Source: Diatrype stigma
Lineage: Eukaryota > Ascomycota > Sordariomycetes > Xylariales > Diatrypaceae
Assembly (NCBI GenBank): GCA_022225965.2
Contig: JAKJXP020000142.1
Span: forward strand, 30,075 to 94,074
Length of the DNA stretch: 64,000 nucleotides
Reading direction: 5' to 3'
The notes below the pieces were generated by a model. It was not told where the DNA came from, did no database searches, and saw only the letters and a program-made list of their open reading frames with translations. This document shows, piece after piece, positions 11,878-22,740 of the stretch. The position numbers and the translations under genes were made by a program. The stretch's first letter is position 1, and the number at the start of each line of letters is the position of its first letter.

Positions 11878-13260
11878 AAAGTAAAAGCGAAATTTTTAAA
11901 AAATACATAATACGCAAATACAAACAAAAAGATTACTTTTAAAGAAACCTTATATTAAAACGTTATTAATAACAAATTCCGGTTAGCCTTTAATAAATTT
12001 AAAAAAAAAAAAAAAAACGGCCTTGCGTATATTTCGCCGGCGCCGAAAATAATAACAAAAACGATTCCGAAAAAAGTTTTACCGAATAGCTATAAAATAA
12101 TAAAGAATTCGATCGTAACCTTAACGAATTTCTTAAGCAATTCGAAAATAACAAATAAAAACGCAACGTTTATTTAATAAAAATAAACGCCGATAACAAA
12201 TTATCCCTTAATAGGAATAAACCTTTATAAAAAGAATACGATAAAAATTATAACCTTTTTTTTACGAAAATAATTAACGGAAATAAATTTATAATTGTTT
12301 TAAATTACGGATATACTTTTTATTATATTTCCGAATCGATGGCAATTACGTTAAAAACGTATAATTTTTCGAAACCGTTAATAATGCAAAGGATTAAAAA
12401 TATAAAACCGAAAATTTTGCGTAACGTAATAATTACCGTTCGATTTTTAATACCCGATAGCAATACCATTCCGTTTCGAATATTAACGGGAATTATTTCC
12501 GACGGCATTTTTCCTAATAACTTAACTTTTAGGAAAAATTTATTCTATAAATTGGATATATATTATAAAAAAAAAAGAAAAAACGAAATAATTACTTTAA
12601 TTAAAATTATCGAAAGGTTCGTAATTTATTTAATCGCTTTATTACGCATTTTTTACGTTTCCGAAACGGCTTACGTAATAACCGAATCCAACTTAATGAT
12701 TTGGCATAAACTTATTTTAACAAATAATAAGGCTATTAATAAATATTTTTATAATACGTTTATAATTTTCCAAAACTATTCGGATTCGTTTCGAAAAAGG
12801 TTATTACGAATATACGCATTCGTTATTATATCGATATTGGAAATAATAAACTTATTAAACTTTTTTTACGTCGATATAGCCCTATTTAATTTCGGGCATT
12901 TCGTAAATTCGTTAAGAAATATCTGGAAATGATTATATATATCGATACGAATCCGTAAAATTCGTTTGCGTTATTTATACTTAAAAAAATACCGGATTAA
13001 ATAACAAAACTTAATAAATTCGATAAAAACGTAATATAACGATTTTATTATAATTATCGAAAACTTAATAAAATCCAGCAAAAAACGCTTATTCGTTTTT
13101 TAATGCGATAAATAAAATCCAACGAACGGCCGAATATTGCTAATATTACTTTATTAATTTTAAAAATAGCTTTTAATAAATTAAAATTTACGAACCAAAT
13201 ATTAAAAAAATCGCCTTTATAATTTTATTTAGCATTTACGAATAATTAATAATGCTTTTT

Positions 13261-13710
13261 GGACTTTATAACGTTTCGGTAACTTTTTAAGCATTAATGG
13301 AAAAAATCCTCGAATTATTTTGCGAATTTATTTCGGATATGCTGAATAATATAGCCGTATAAATTAATATATCCGAATAACTTTACGAACGCATATTTGC
13401 CTTATTTAAAAGACTTTTTAATTACGGAATAATCGTAAATCCAGCGAAATTCCTAATGTTCGTTAAAAAAAAAATCTTTTTAGGCTTTGTAATTTCCGAA
13501 AAAAAAATCGAAACCGATTCGGTTAAAATCGCGGCTATTCGAAATAAACCCAAACCGATAATAACAACCGAAATTCGAACGTTTATAAATGCTGCCAATT
13601 ATTTGCGGCATTTAATTAATAAGTATTCGGAAATTGCTGAATTATTTATAGCCCTTATAAGCGGCCCAAAAAACGAACGTATCGAATTATTTCTTAAAGC
13701 TATAACAAGT
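13261..13710 (+). pseudogene. Fossil reverse transcriptase (C-terminal half)
   Basis: Translations of this stretch carry degraded Ty3/Gypsy RT landmarks: GLYNVSV at 13261, NNIAV with a stop where the catalytic aspartates should follow near 13350, NPAKF near 13440, KIFLGFVISEK at about 13467-13500, then KIAAIR, the anchor of the RT-to-RNase H junction. The 13456-13713 part is free of stops by chance. Inactive. Confidence 0.85.
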
Positions 13711-15565
13711 TAAAAAGCAATTCGCGAAATAATTATAATAACGCCCGTAATTCGGAAACTCGATTAATGCCGTCCGATTATTTTCGAAGCAAATATTTCG
13801 TAATAATTTGTTGGCGCAGCATTATTATAATCCTATATAAAAGCAATAAGCGCTTTTATTTTATATTTAATTACTTATTTTTCGAAAAAACTTATAAAAA
13901 TCCAATTACGATATTCCATTTAAAAAAAAGGCTTTTCGGTATTATGTTGGCATTTTAGCATTAGCGGCATTAAATTAAAGGCAGCAATATAATAATAATT
14001 ACCGATTACGAATCGCTAAAAATAATTAATACGAAAGCCAAATAGCCGGTTTGCATATTACGCTTTTTCGATACCATCGAATATTTCGGAATTCGTATCG
14101 TATATTATTTAGGCCGAACGAACGTTTTTATTAATTATTTTTCGAAGCTTTAAAAAGCCGTAATAATAGTAGCCGAAAAAACCGAACCGATTCGTTATAC
14201 CGATTAATTAAACCGATTAAACCTTTAAGCCATTTTCGAAACCCTTTTATATAATATTTCCTTATTTTTAGTTATATAACGGAAATAAATTAATAAATAC
14301 TTTATTATATACCGAAGTAAATTATATAAAATAATTAAATACGAAAGAATATTCGGTAATTCTCCGTACGTAAAAAATACCGTTACGAAAGCGCAAATTT
14401 TATAAAAAATCCTCGAATACGATAAACTTTTAATACAATTAAAACGAATTCATTATAACTAAAGCCATTTAATCGTTAAAATAACGCTTTGTAATACGTA
14501 AAAGCAATTTTAATACCCAAAAATCGTCCTTATTGCATAATAAATAATCGTTAAATGCCCGGTTTATTAATTAATAAAAAAACCGAATTTTTTATTATTA
14601 AACTTGCAATCCGTATAATTCCCGATATTCCTAATTAAATAAGCAATTAATTATACGTCGATAAATTCGTTTATGATTTTTATAGCTATTAAATACGTTA
14701 CGGAATAAATAAAAGCTAACGTTATTCCTTTTATTTAATTCGGAAATACGATTCTTATATTTTCCCATATCGGGCGTATTTACGGTATTCCTAAAAAATA
14801 AATTAATAATAACGCCGGCGCTTTTAAAAATAAAGCTGCAAACGCTTAAAATAAAAAATAAGGCTTTATCGTAAAAGCTGTTATATTAAGACGCCCGAAA
14901 AGCAACAAAAAGATAAAAAAAATTAATAAAAACCTAAAAGAAATTATGTTACGTAAATATTAAGCAAATTTTACGGCCCGTTCGTTATTTAAATTATTAT
15001 AACGAACGGTAATTATTTATAACCGCATTTTTAAACCGAACGGCTATAACTTATACTTTTTATTATTCGGCATAATTCCTTTTTAAAAATAAACCCTATC
15101 GGAATTTTGCAAATATTCTCGTAAACTGACGAAAAAAAAAAAGCTTCAAAATAACAAACTATTAACAGCAAATTACGAAATACCGTTCGCAAAAATCCGC
15201 TTTAATAATATAAAAACGTTCCGCAATAAAATACGAACGTACCTTTAAAAAAAAAAGGCTTATTAAAACGTACGTTCCGAACGATTAAATTCTTCGCATT
15301 CGCTAACGCCAAAAAAAATACGAACCTTATTACGACGGGCCTTAAAACGTAATTAATTATTATTCCAATAATACGTATTACTTACGAAACCCCGGAAAAA
15401 TCCAATTATAAAACAAATATAACGGAACGAATTTATTTCCGGCCTTTATAAAAAACGGATATTTTATACGTAACATATAATATATAAATAAATAATTTCT
15501 AAAATAAGATCGTCGGCGCTTAATAAAAAAAGAAATTAATAATAATAATTAAGAACGATTATAAT

Positions 15566-15577
15566 AAAAAAGAGAAA
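15566..15577 (+). other. Polypurine tract of the Gypsy element
   Basis: Twelve purines (A6GAGA3) four bases before the 3' LTR, in the place where plus-strand priming occurs in LTR retrotransposons. RIP could have enriched A here, so the call rests mainly on position. Confidence 0.55.
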
Positions 15578-15581
15578 TAAT

Positions 15582-15778
15582 TATAAATGCGGGCATTTCT
15601 TATAATACTAAGGATTAAAAAATCGGAATATAAAATTTTAACAGCTTAAAGCGCATAATTATAATTAGTTTCAATTTAATAACCAGTCCGGACCTTTAAT
15701 ATAATCCTAAATGAATTGCTAATAGCAGTAATTCCCTAGGGGTTTAAAGGACCGGGCGCAGAAGCATAAGTATATGTA
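15582..15778 (+). repeat. 3' LTR of the Gypsy element
   Basis: Gap-free partner of 10227-10423. It retains more G and C than the 5' copy in its last 60 bases (for example ACCGGGCGCAGAAG where the 5' copy has AT-rich sequence), so RIP damage differs between the two copies. Confidence 0.88.
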
Positions 15779-15784
15779 CCAGTA

Positions 15785-16326
15785 TACTATAGCACAAAGC
15801 CTCTAGATCTAACCAGCTCCGGGTACCAGCATGTCGCCAATGTAACGCTAAGTATGCCATTGATCCTACCAACTTGCCTATTCCCACCTACCTATTTACC
15901 TATTTACCTATGCTGCTTTGCCGCTCCTCCAACCATGATCATCACCGGAGTCGAGACGGGGCGATCAAGTGGCCATACCTGCGAAGTAGTATCGTACACA
16001 ATTGACCCGAGATGCCAGAAGGCCCATTTGCTGAGGGTGACTTGATACCTGACTTGAGCGGGGTCCGCAAGATGCTTCCCCAACTTCCCCAACATCTACT
16101 GGTGCGGCCTATACCTCGGCAGTCTTTCAATGAAGCTTTCCTGGGCCATGGCAGATGAGTTATGCTTGTCGGGTGAATAGGTCATGCTAGACATGAACGA
16201 CCTTTACTGTCAACTTGGACGTATTACTCGCGAAGACTCCAACAGCGCAGACCTTGGTGTTGAGGTTTACAAAGCCTGTTCTTAGCAACCGATTCCATCG
16301 AGGCACTTCAGATATTGCCCTGCACA
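15785..16326. other. Intergenic region, promoter of the oxidoreductase gene
   Basis: Base composition returns sharply to normal after the element. Holds a run of ACCTA/TTACCTA units near 15885-15910. Small open frames overlap on both strands and are not supported. Confidence 0.5.
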
Positions 16327-17637
16327 ATGGTTGACCTGCCGACTCTCCGCGCCAAGAAGAGGTACGCCATCGTCGGCACCGGCGGCCGAGCCATCTTCTT
16401 CTACACGGCCATCGCAAAAGACTACGCCGCGACGTCTACCATCGTCGGGCTCTGCGACACGAACCAAACGCGCATGAACTATGCCAACTCGAAGCTCGAG
16501 GGGCTCGGCCACGGGGCGGTGCCGACGTTCATAGCGGCCGACTTCGACCGCATGGTCGCGGAGACGAAGCCAGACGAGGTGATCGTGACGACGATCGACC
16601 GCACGCACCACCTGTACATCGTGCGGGCGCTGGAGCTGGGGTGCGGCGTCATCACCGAGAAGCCGATGACGGTCGACGCGCCGCGGTGCCAGGAGATCTT
16701 CGACGCGGTGGAGCGCACGGGCGGCCGGGTCCGCGTCACCTTCAACTACCGGTACGCGCCGCACAACACCAAGGTGGCCGAGCTGCTGCGCGCCGGCGCC
16801 ATCGGCACCGTCACCAGCGTGCACTTCGAGTGGATGCTCAACACGTCGCACGGCGCCGACTACTTCCGGCGCTGGCACCGCGACAAGCGCAACAGCGGCG
16901 GCTTGCTCGTGCACAAGAGCACGCACCACTTCGACCTGGTCAACTTCTGGCTGGGCACGCGGCCCGCGACCGTGTACGCGCAGGGCGACCTGCGCTTCTA
17001 CGGGCGCGAGAACGCCGAGCGGCGCGGGGTGACGCGGTTCTACGCGCGCGGGTCCGGGGGCGGCGACGCCGCGCGCGACGACCCCTTCGCGCTGCGCATG
17101 GAGGAGCACCCGCAGCTGCGGGCCATGTACCTCGACGCCGAGCACGAGGACGCGTACTACCGGGACCAGAGCGTGTTCGGGGACGGCGTCAGCATCGAGG
17201 ACACGATGAGCCTGCTGGTGCGGTACCGGAGCGGCGCCGTGCTGACGTACGCGCTGACGGCGTACGCGCCGTGGGAGGGGTTCCGCGTCAGCTTCAACGG
17301 CACGGGCGGCCGCCTCGAGCTCGAGGTCGTCGAGAACAGCTACGTCAACTCGGGCGGCGACCAGGCCCTCGAGGGCTCGCTCGAGCGCCGCACCCTCACC
17401 CTGCGGCCCCTGTTCGAGAAGCCCCGCGAGGTCGAGATCGGCGACGGCGTCGGCGCCCACGGCGGCGGCGACGCCGTCCTGCTCAACGACATCTTCGGCG
17501 AGCCCGTCACCGACGAGTACATGCGCGCTGCCAGCCACGTCGACGGCGCGTTGTCCATCTTGACTGGCATTGCCGCCAACAAATCCATGGCCACGGGGCA
17601 GGTGGTGAATGTGGATGACGTTCTGCGTATACCTTGA
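16327..17637 (+). CDS. Gfo/Idh/MocA-family NAD(P)-dependent oxidoreductase
   Basis: Intronless 436-residue enzyme. The N-terminal Rossmann fold has the AIVGTGGRA nucleotide loop at about 14-22, and the EKP signature that binds the nicotinamide ring is at 111-113, followed by the C-terminal alpha/beta domain. GGLLVHKSTHHFDLVNFW at about 191-208 contains the lysine/histidine pair used as catalytic residues in many family members (Lys197, His200/201). Family enzymes oxidise or reduce sugars, inositols and related polyols; the substrate cannot be predicted. The start chosen is the ATG in CACAATGG; the frame upstream has no other ATG. No signal peptide, so cytosolic. Codons end almost entirely in G or C, more so than neighbouring genes, and this produces a long meaningless antisense frame. 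Foreign origin or strong codon bias are both possible. Confidence 0.93.
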   Translation: MVDLPTLRAKKRYAIVGTGGRAIFFYTAIAKDYAATSTIVGLCDTNQTRMNYANSKLEGLGHGAVPTFIAADFDRMVAETKPDEVIVTTIDRTHHLYIVRALELGCGVITEKPMTVDAPRCQEIFDAVERTGGRVRVTFNYRYAPHNTKVAELLRAGAIGTVTSVHFEWMLNTSHGADYFRRWHRDKRNSGGLLVHKSTHHFDLVNFWLGTRPATVYAQGDLRFYGRENAERRGVTRFYARGSGGGDAARDDPFALRMEEHPQLRAMYLDAEHEDAYYRDQSVFGDGVSIEDTMSLLVRYRSGAVLTYALTAYAPWEGFRVSFNGTGGRLELEVVENSYVNSGGDQALEGSLERRTLTLRPLFEKPREVEIGDGVGAHGGGDAVLLNDIFGEPVTDEYMRAASHVDGALSILTGIAANKSMATGQVVNVDDVLRIP

Positions 17638-17996
17638 ACCCTGAATGAATCGAGTCGAACTAGACAAGTAGTCTTTAGCTTTGTCGGGGAGAAAAAATGA
17701 TGATATTCTATTGCGACGGTATTCTTGGATTGATGCCCAATGCATTGCACATCGTGACTACTAATTACTGGCACTCCTAGGAGTCTCTGTACTCGTCGAG
17801 TAACGAGGCTTTAAACCAAGTTACGCCTCTATGTAGATGTCTTACTTGATGACATCTCGCTAACTTTCAAAGGACAAGTATACTTACGTAGCTCGTGGTT
17901 TCCTTTGTATTTGTCTGCATCGACAACGCTTCCGGGCATTGTCAGGTTCAAAAGCTACTGGAACAGTGGCACCACTGAAACATAAGTGTCTCAAAC
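17638..17996. other. Intergenic region
   Basis: Short spacer between two plus-strand genes. Nothing recognisable. Confidence 0.5.
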
Positions 17997-18731
17997 ATGC
18001 TCTCATCGCAGCCCGACTCCGTACTGAATCTGGCTGGCTTTCTCGTCCATCTCCCGTCTTCTGTCAATAATAACAATAAACTTGGGAGTGGCACCCAGGA
18101 AACCACGGAAAACATGTGCTACAGCATCCAGAAGTTCATATTCCTATGCGGCCATTCCGAATACCAAGAGCCTCGGGAGACCGCTCCCTGTATTTTCGAC
18201 GAATACCCCAGGATCTGCTATGAACTTGGGAATCTGCGTACCCTCCTTTATTTCGAAAATCGCCTATGCCCGACATGTGGCTCATGGAAGCCGGCAACAC
18301 TCACATCCCTAAAACCAGGACACCTTCTGATTAACACGCCGTATGGCCATGGCAACAGCGACGTGCGATGGCTAAAGAACCGAGGCTCGACGGCCCCGTT
18401 GCCCTCGAGAAGTCGCAAACAAGAGATTGACCTGACGGCTAGGGCGAGCCTCGTAAACCTCCTCGAAGATCCAACGTTTTGGCAAATAGATCAATACGAA
18501 TGGCTGGTGAGATATATTGCCAGCCTGCCCAGTTTCGTCGATCGAAAAGGACTCATTCGCACGCTAGAGCCGTCTCTAGGATGCGTGTTCGATGAGGCTA
18601 AACAGGAAGAGCTCATTCCTCTGTTTGTATATATGGATTTCCCTGATATATTCGCGGGGAGCATGTCATGGAGTCGGACTTCGAAGTCCCGCAATCCACA
18701 CAATGATACGGTCCTGTGGCGAAGAATGTGA
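17997..18731 (+). CDS. Small hypothetical protein with Cys/His pairs
   Basis: Open frame of 244 residues; the likelier start is the internal ATG at 18114 (MCYSIQKFIFLCGHSE), giving 205 residues, because many short fungal proteins of unknown function begin with a similar Met-Cys...CGH pattern. Cys/His spacing CGH ... C ... C ... CPTC in the first 65 residues could bind zinc. The rest is helical with a Trp/Tyr-rich stretch (FWQIDQYEWLVRYI). No membrane segment. Function unknown. The upstream part of the frame (17997-18113) could be 5' UTR. Confidence 0.55.
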   Translation: MLSSQPDSVLNLAGFLVHLPSSVNNNNKLGSGTQETTENMCYSIQKFIFLCGHSEYQEPRETAPCIFDEYPRICYELGNLRTLLYFENRLCPTCGSWKPATLTSLKPGHLLINTPYGHGNSDVRWLKNRGSTAPLPSRSRKQEIDLTARASLVNLLEDPTFWQIDQYEWLVRYIASLPSFVDRKGLIRTLEPSLGCVFDEAKQEELIPLFVYMDFPDIFAGSMSWSRTSKSRNPHNDTVLWRRM

Positions 18732-19366
18732 GATGTTCACGATCACACTTTCGCAGGTCGATGTGATACGTAGCCGCAACTCGCCGCCACTTTTGGCCGT
18801 CCTGGATGGCAGATGCGCCTTCGGGACACGTCAACCTTGATCATCGACCTATACGCACTAATACGCCTCAATCATGGTACTTTGTCAGGGAGCATCGGGC
18901 TTGGTCGGTGGCTATGTGATAACCAGAAGAGACCAACGTTATGACAGCGTGGGTAAGTCAAAATATAAATGGGTTTGACCAAGGCTGCAATCCATATGCT
19001 GGATCATTCGAGGCTGATTTACTTTGTAGCGTCCCAGCGATTTGAAATGGTGACTCTGTCGTCATGTGAGTCATCCGGTAACTCACTACTTCGCTTTTCA
19101 GCTTGTCTCGTCTTCCCGCATCGATACCCACTCAAGCACCCCTAGTAAAGGGCGTCAGCAGAACATGAACAAGATATGCAACGATATCGCGTTTGCAACT
19201 GAAACAATACCTGCAGGACACCGAAAATTTCGATCTGGCGTATAACAAAATCACTTCATAAAGACTGCCAGTCTGTGACAGAGCGGATCGCTAGCTAGCG
19301 TAACGCCAACCTTTGCAAGTTGCTCTTGACTTCGTCGCTGAACGAACGCTCGTCAGAAGTTCCAAA
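18732..19366. other. Intergenic region
   Basis: No supported gene; the small open frame 18592-18840 overlaps the preceding gene in another frame. Probable promoter of the NADAR gene in the last 300 bases. Confidence 0.5.
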
Positions 19367-20269
19367 ATGGGAGGAAATCGGAAATCCGCCAAAGCGCAGC
19401 AGTCCTCAACCCGGTACAGCAGTTCCGGCGCTCCTTCTAACCCCGTTGCAACCGCCAACTCAGCAGAACCGACACCCAATACCACTGAATCGCCACCCCC
19501 ACTATACAACCGAAGTGCGCGGCCACTGTACTTCTTCCGGGCCTCGGAACCCAGGACCGGGTTCCTGTCGAACTGGTATGCCTCGGAGCCGTTCACTGAC
19601 TGCCGCCGGATCCCTGTTTCTTCTTCTTCGGCCGACCCACCACATGATACGGTAGCAGCGGAGGCAGAGGCCGGGGCGGGGGAGATACCAGAAGTGAAGG
19701 TCTACAAGACCTCCGAGCACTACATGATGCACCACAAAGCCCTGCTCTTCGGAGATGCCGACACGGCGGCCGAGATCCTGCGCGTCGCGCACCCGCACAA
19801 GGCGCAGAGCATCGGGCGCCTCGTCGACGGGTTCGACCCGGCGGTGTGGGAGCGGGAGCGCCTGGGCATCGTCAGCGACGCTATCTACTGGAAGTTCACG
19901 AGCCCACTGTCGGCGCCCTCCTCTGGCCCTGCCTCTGCCGCTGCCGCCGAAACCCACAGACCTGCCGGTGGCTTCGGAAACGAGCAGCAGGGCGGTGTCG
20001 ATTACAGCGAGACGGGGGAGAGGGAAAAGGAATGGAGGTTGGCCGATTCCTCCCGGGCGCAGACCGTACGGGCGCGCGGCTTTCGCGCAGCGCTGCTCGC
20101 GACGGGCGACAGGCTGCTCGTCGAGGCCAGCCCCTTCGACCGCACCTGGGGTATCGGGGTCTCGGCTAAGGAGGCCGATGCTAAAAGAGAGTTGTGGGGG
20201 CTGAATCTGCTGGGACAATGCTTGATGGATGTAAGGGAGCGGTTTAGGGAAGAGGAGAGGAACTCGTAG
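19367..20269 (+). CDS. NADAR-domain protein (YbiA-like, DUF1768)
   Basis: 300-residue protein from the ATG in AAAATGGGAGG. After a 50-residue Ser/Pro-rich leader the NADAR domain starts: LYFFRASEPRTGFLSNWY (about 54-71) matches the family's FLSNF..PF motif, VYKTSEHYMMHHKALLFGD (112-130) matches SEHYxQAxKA, and near the C terminus WGIGVSAKEA and NLLGQCLMDVRERF match the WGxG and N.LG..LM.vR motifs. NADAR enzymes cleave N-glycosidic bonds: bacterial YbiA acts on a riboflavin-pathway intermediate, and some NADAR proteins remove ADP-ribose from guanine bases. Which applies here is unknown. A low-complexity insert (about 181-230, Ala/Pro/Ser then charged) lies in the middle of the domain. Single exon, no targeting signal seen. 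Confidence 0.9.
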   Translation: MGGNRKSAKAQQSSTRYSSSGAPSNPVATANSAEPTPNTTESPPPLYNRSARPLYFFRASEPRTGFLSNWYASEPFTDCRRIPVSSSSADPPHDTVAAEAEAGAGEIPEVKVYKTSEHYMMHHKALLFGDADTAAEILRVAHPHKAQSIGRLVDGFDPAVWERERLGIVSDAIYWKFTSPLSAPSSGPASAAAAETHRPAGGFGNEQQGGVDYSETGEREKEWRLADSSRAQTVRARGFRAALLATGDRLLVEASPFDRTWGIGVSAKEADAKRELWGLNLLGQCLMDVRERFREEERNS

Positions 20270-21315
20270 GGAAAGGTAGAACAGGTGATAAATGAGGTGG
20301 ACAGGATGGGAGGATCGCGCTCCCTGTGATAATGACAGAGTTGATCAAAGCCCGACGCTTTATCAAGCCTCCCATACGCTCAGATTGGACCAGAAATATC
20401 GACTGACAAGCCTGTGATGAATATATAGGAACCAACTTTACATATACTTGGGTTGATGCATGCACTTTCAACGGGTAAGTTAAAGTACATTGTCGTTAGG
20501 TATAATTGCATCTCTAAACACTTGCCTGCCCCGCCACAAAGGAGCCTTTAAACGGTCATGAAAGTCAGTTAGTTCACGGATCTAAAGAACCAATGGCATG
20601 AACGGCCTCCATACTCGATAGGCTGCGTACGAAGTTGATGAGTGAGCATCGGCGACAGATTATTCTCGCTTGGTTGGCTGACGTTGCTTGAGCATGCCGA
20701 TCTGCTAGCAGAGCGAGGTGCCGCAGCAAGCAGCAACTAGGGACGGACAGTGAAATTGCTTCTCAAATGCGTAGAATACTTGAAACCGCTTTGATGAGAT
20801 GAACCAGATGCAAGTCCAACTACTTCTTGATAAGGTCCTTGCGCAACTATCAGCTAAAATAGGGGCCGTCAACATATGCGGGGCCGGTAACTTTTCCCTA
20901 CCCATTTTCGTCCACGGATAAACATAGCAAATAGGTATACTGATTACTGATTAGATTTCTTCCGTTCCCGCTTCCGATGGGCTGGACGGGCGAACTATGC
21001 TGTCTAGGTTGGTTTGTTTTCAGTCTAATTTACATGATGATTCCGACGGCCCATAAATCCCCCTGAATCGTCGGTGGATTTGTAATACATGGCTGATCCC
21101 CTAGTGGGGCCGACCGGGGCCGACCGGGGCCGACCCGGGATCTAGTTATCCCTCCGTCGAAGAGCATCAGTCATGCAGGACTTCAACAATATTTACTATA
21201 CCGGTATATATTCAGCCAAGATCAACTACAAGAGGCGCATCTTGTCTCACCTGGTGGTATAAGCTGCATTAGAATAGGCCAGCCACCGTTTGAGACAAGT
21301 AGCACCCAATTCACC
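20270..21315. other. Intergenic region
   Basis: About 1 kb without a supported gene. It has three near-exact GGGGCCGACC units at about 21106-21138, and TATATT-like sequence near 21205 about 110 bases before the SDR start. Confidence 0.5.
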
Positions 21316-22740
21316 ATGTCACATAATATCCTCATTACTGGAGCCTCCGGCTACCTCGGCGGAACCTTACTCGCGCGTCTCGGCGCAGCCAAGCTGCCTC
21401 CGTACGGCAACCTATACGCACTGGTGCGAACGGACGACCAAGCCAAGGCCGTATTGACCTACGGAGCCCAGCCCCTGAAATTCGACACGCGGGATGAAGG
21501 TGCTCTAAGGGCTGCAGTGGTGGAACATAAAATTACCGTGGTCTATTTCCTCATCGACGCGATACACTCGACGGCACAGACCTACTTCATCAAAGCGCTT
21601 GGGGAGGTCAAGCAAAAGACCGGACAGGAGGTCCACTTCTTGCACGTAAGACACGCCCAAGGGTTCTCAAGAAGCCCGCGGGACAGACAGAATGGACCCT
21701 TTATTAACCAGACTGTGAATACTGTAGACATCGGGGGCCAAAATATTCTCCATCTTTGCCGGGGCGCCGACCGACCGACCCCTGTTGGATACTGATCCGC
21801 ACATCTACGACATCCAAAAGGCTCAGGTCCCCGCAATTGAACTGATGAAGGAGGTACGCTTCACACGCATAGTCTTTTCGTTAACCTCATAACTGATCTC
21901 ATATCCCCTAGGCTGTCAATACCAACTGCACTGTGGTTGAGGAGAGCGAAAAGCATGGTGTTCGAGGCTATGTCTTCGCCCCTTGCATCGTGTGTAAGTG
22001 CCTTCTCTCTGTCCGGTCCTGATGTCGGAGAGAAGATGAACTAACGACGCTCTGCTTCGAACAGACGGGAAAGGAGAAGGCTTCGGAAATCCCATCTCGA
22101 ATCAAACCACGTGCGTGGTCCGCGCCGCCAAGAGCGCCGGGAGAGTGTACCGCGTAGACACGGATCGACCGGTAAGACAGCCAGCATCATTGCATGTACC
22201 ATTGATTGCCTGGTAAAAGTGCCGAAAAGCTAACGGGAGCGCAGACATGGCCAGTATGCCACGTGATCGACAATACGAACCTCTATCTCGAAATCCTACG
22301 TAATATCCTAGCCGGTGAGAACCCGGACCACGGGAAAAACGGCTTCTACCTCGCATCTTCGGGCAGCGTGGCCTGGGATGACCTCTATGCAGCCATAGCT
22401 AAGTCGCTCGCCCAGCGAGGCGTAGTCGCGGACGACGGTGTTGCCTTAGCCGACGATGAGGCCTTAGAGAAAATGGCCGTAGGCCTCAGCGCACCCAAGG
22501 ACTTTGTCCCCTTGTTGTTGAGTGGGAAGTGAGAGCCTCCCATGTTCGAAGATGTTGACGAAGCAGAATTGGCATTAGCTGACTAGGATTGTTCCAAACA
22601 GATGTACCTTCACCGCGAAAAGGGGCGAGAAGGTGGGCTGGAAGCCGATATATGCGCCAGAGCATATCCTGGAGACGGCTGATGCCGAGGTCGAGCTTAT
22701 CCTGGAGGAAATCAAGGTACGCAGCATTTCGTTGACCTAG
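21316..22740 (+). CDS. Extended SDR / NmrA-like NAD(P)-dependent oxidoreductase
   Basis: Six exons: 21316-21645, 21728-21853, 21912-21993, 22065-22171, 22245-22528 and 22602-22740. All junctions use GT-AG and keep frame (1068 coding bases, 355 residues). The N-terminal ITGASGYLGG (about 7-16) is the TGxxGxxG cofactor loop. YxxxK catalytic pair is seen as Tyr137-Asp-Ile-Gln-Lys141 in exon 2, after SGAKIF and GAPTDRPLLD. Exon 3-4 carry RGYVFAPCIVYGKGEGFGN, typical of fungal epimerase/dehydratase-like SDRs. Exon 5 has WPVCHVIDNTNLY and the SGSVAWDDLYAAI segment. The last exon ends ETADAEVELILEEIK plus seven residues read through a GTACGC that could be an unused donor. Soluble, probably cytosolic. 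Substrate unknown; neighbours (MFS, P450, thioesterase) hint at a role in a small accessory pathway. Confidence 0.9.

Larger units (their letters stand above)
10221..15784 (+). mobile_element. RIP-degraded Ty3/Gypsy LTR retrotransposon
   Basis: A 5552-bp element (10227-15778) flanked by CCAGTA on both sides (10221-10226 and 15779-15784), the likely target-site duplication. LTRs of 197 bp align without gaps. The interior is extremely AT-rich, with few CA/TG dinucleotides but many CG left, which is the pattern expected when C in CpA is converted to T on either strand by RIP. Fossil coding order on the plus strand: a gag zinc knuckle at 11836-11877, a reverse transcriptase end at about 13260-13600 (GLYNVSV..., NNIAV, NPAKF, FLGFVISEK), an RNase H trace around 13850 (AFILYLITYFSKKL), and a probable integrase from about 14440. 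RT before integrase indicates Ty3/Gypsy rather than Copia. Stops occur throughout, so it cannot be autonomous. Confidence 0.93.

Noticed and set aside
12339..12932. 197-residue AT-rich frame inside the Gypsy element
   Set aside because: Chance stop-free stretch of RIP-mutated pol; not an independent gene.
16282..17745. 487-residue minus-strand open frame antisense to the Gfo/Idh/MocA gene
   Set aside because: Composed of Arg/Val/Ala/His-rich sequence typical of the reverse complement of GC-ending codons; no domain.
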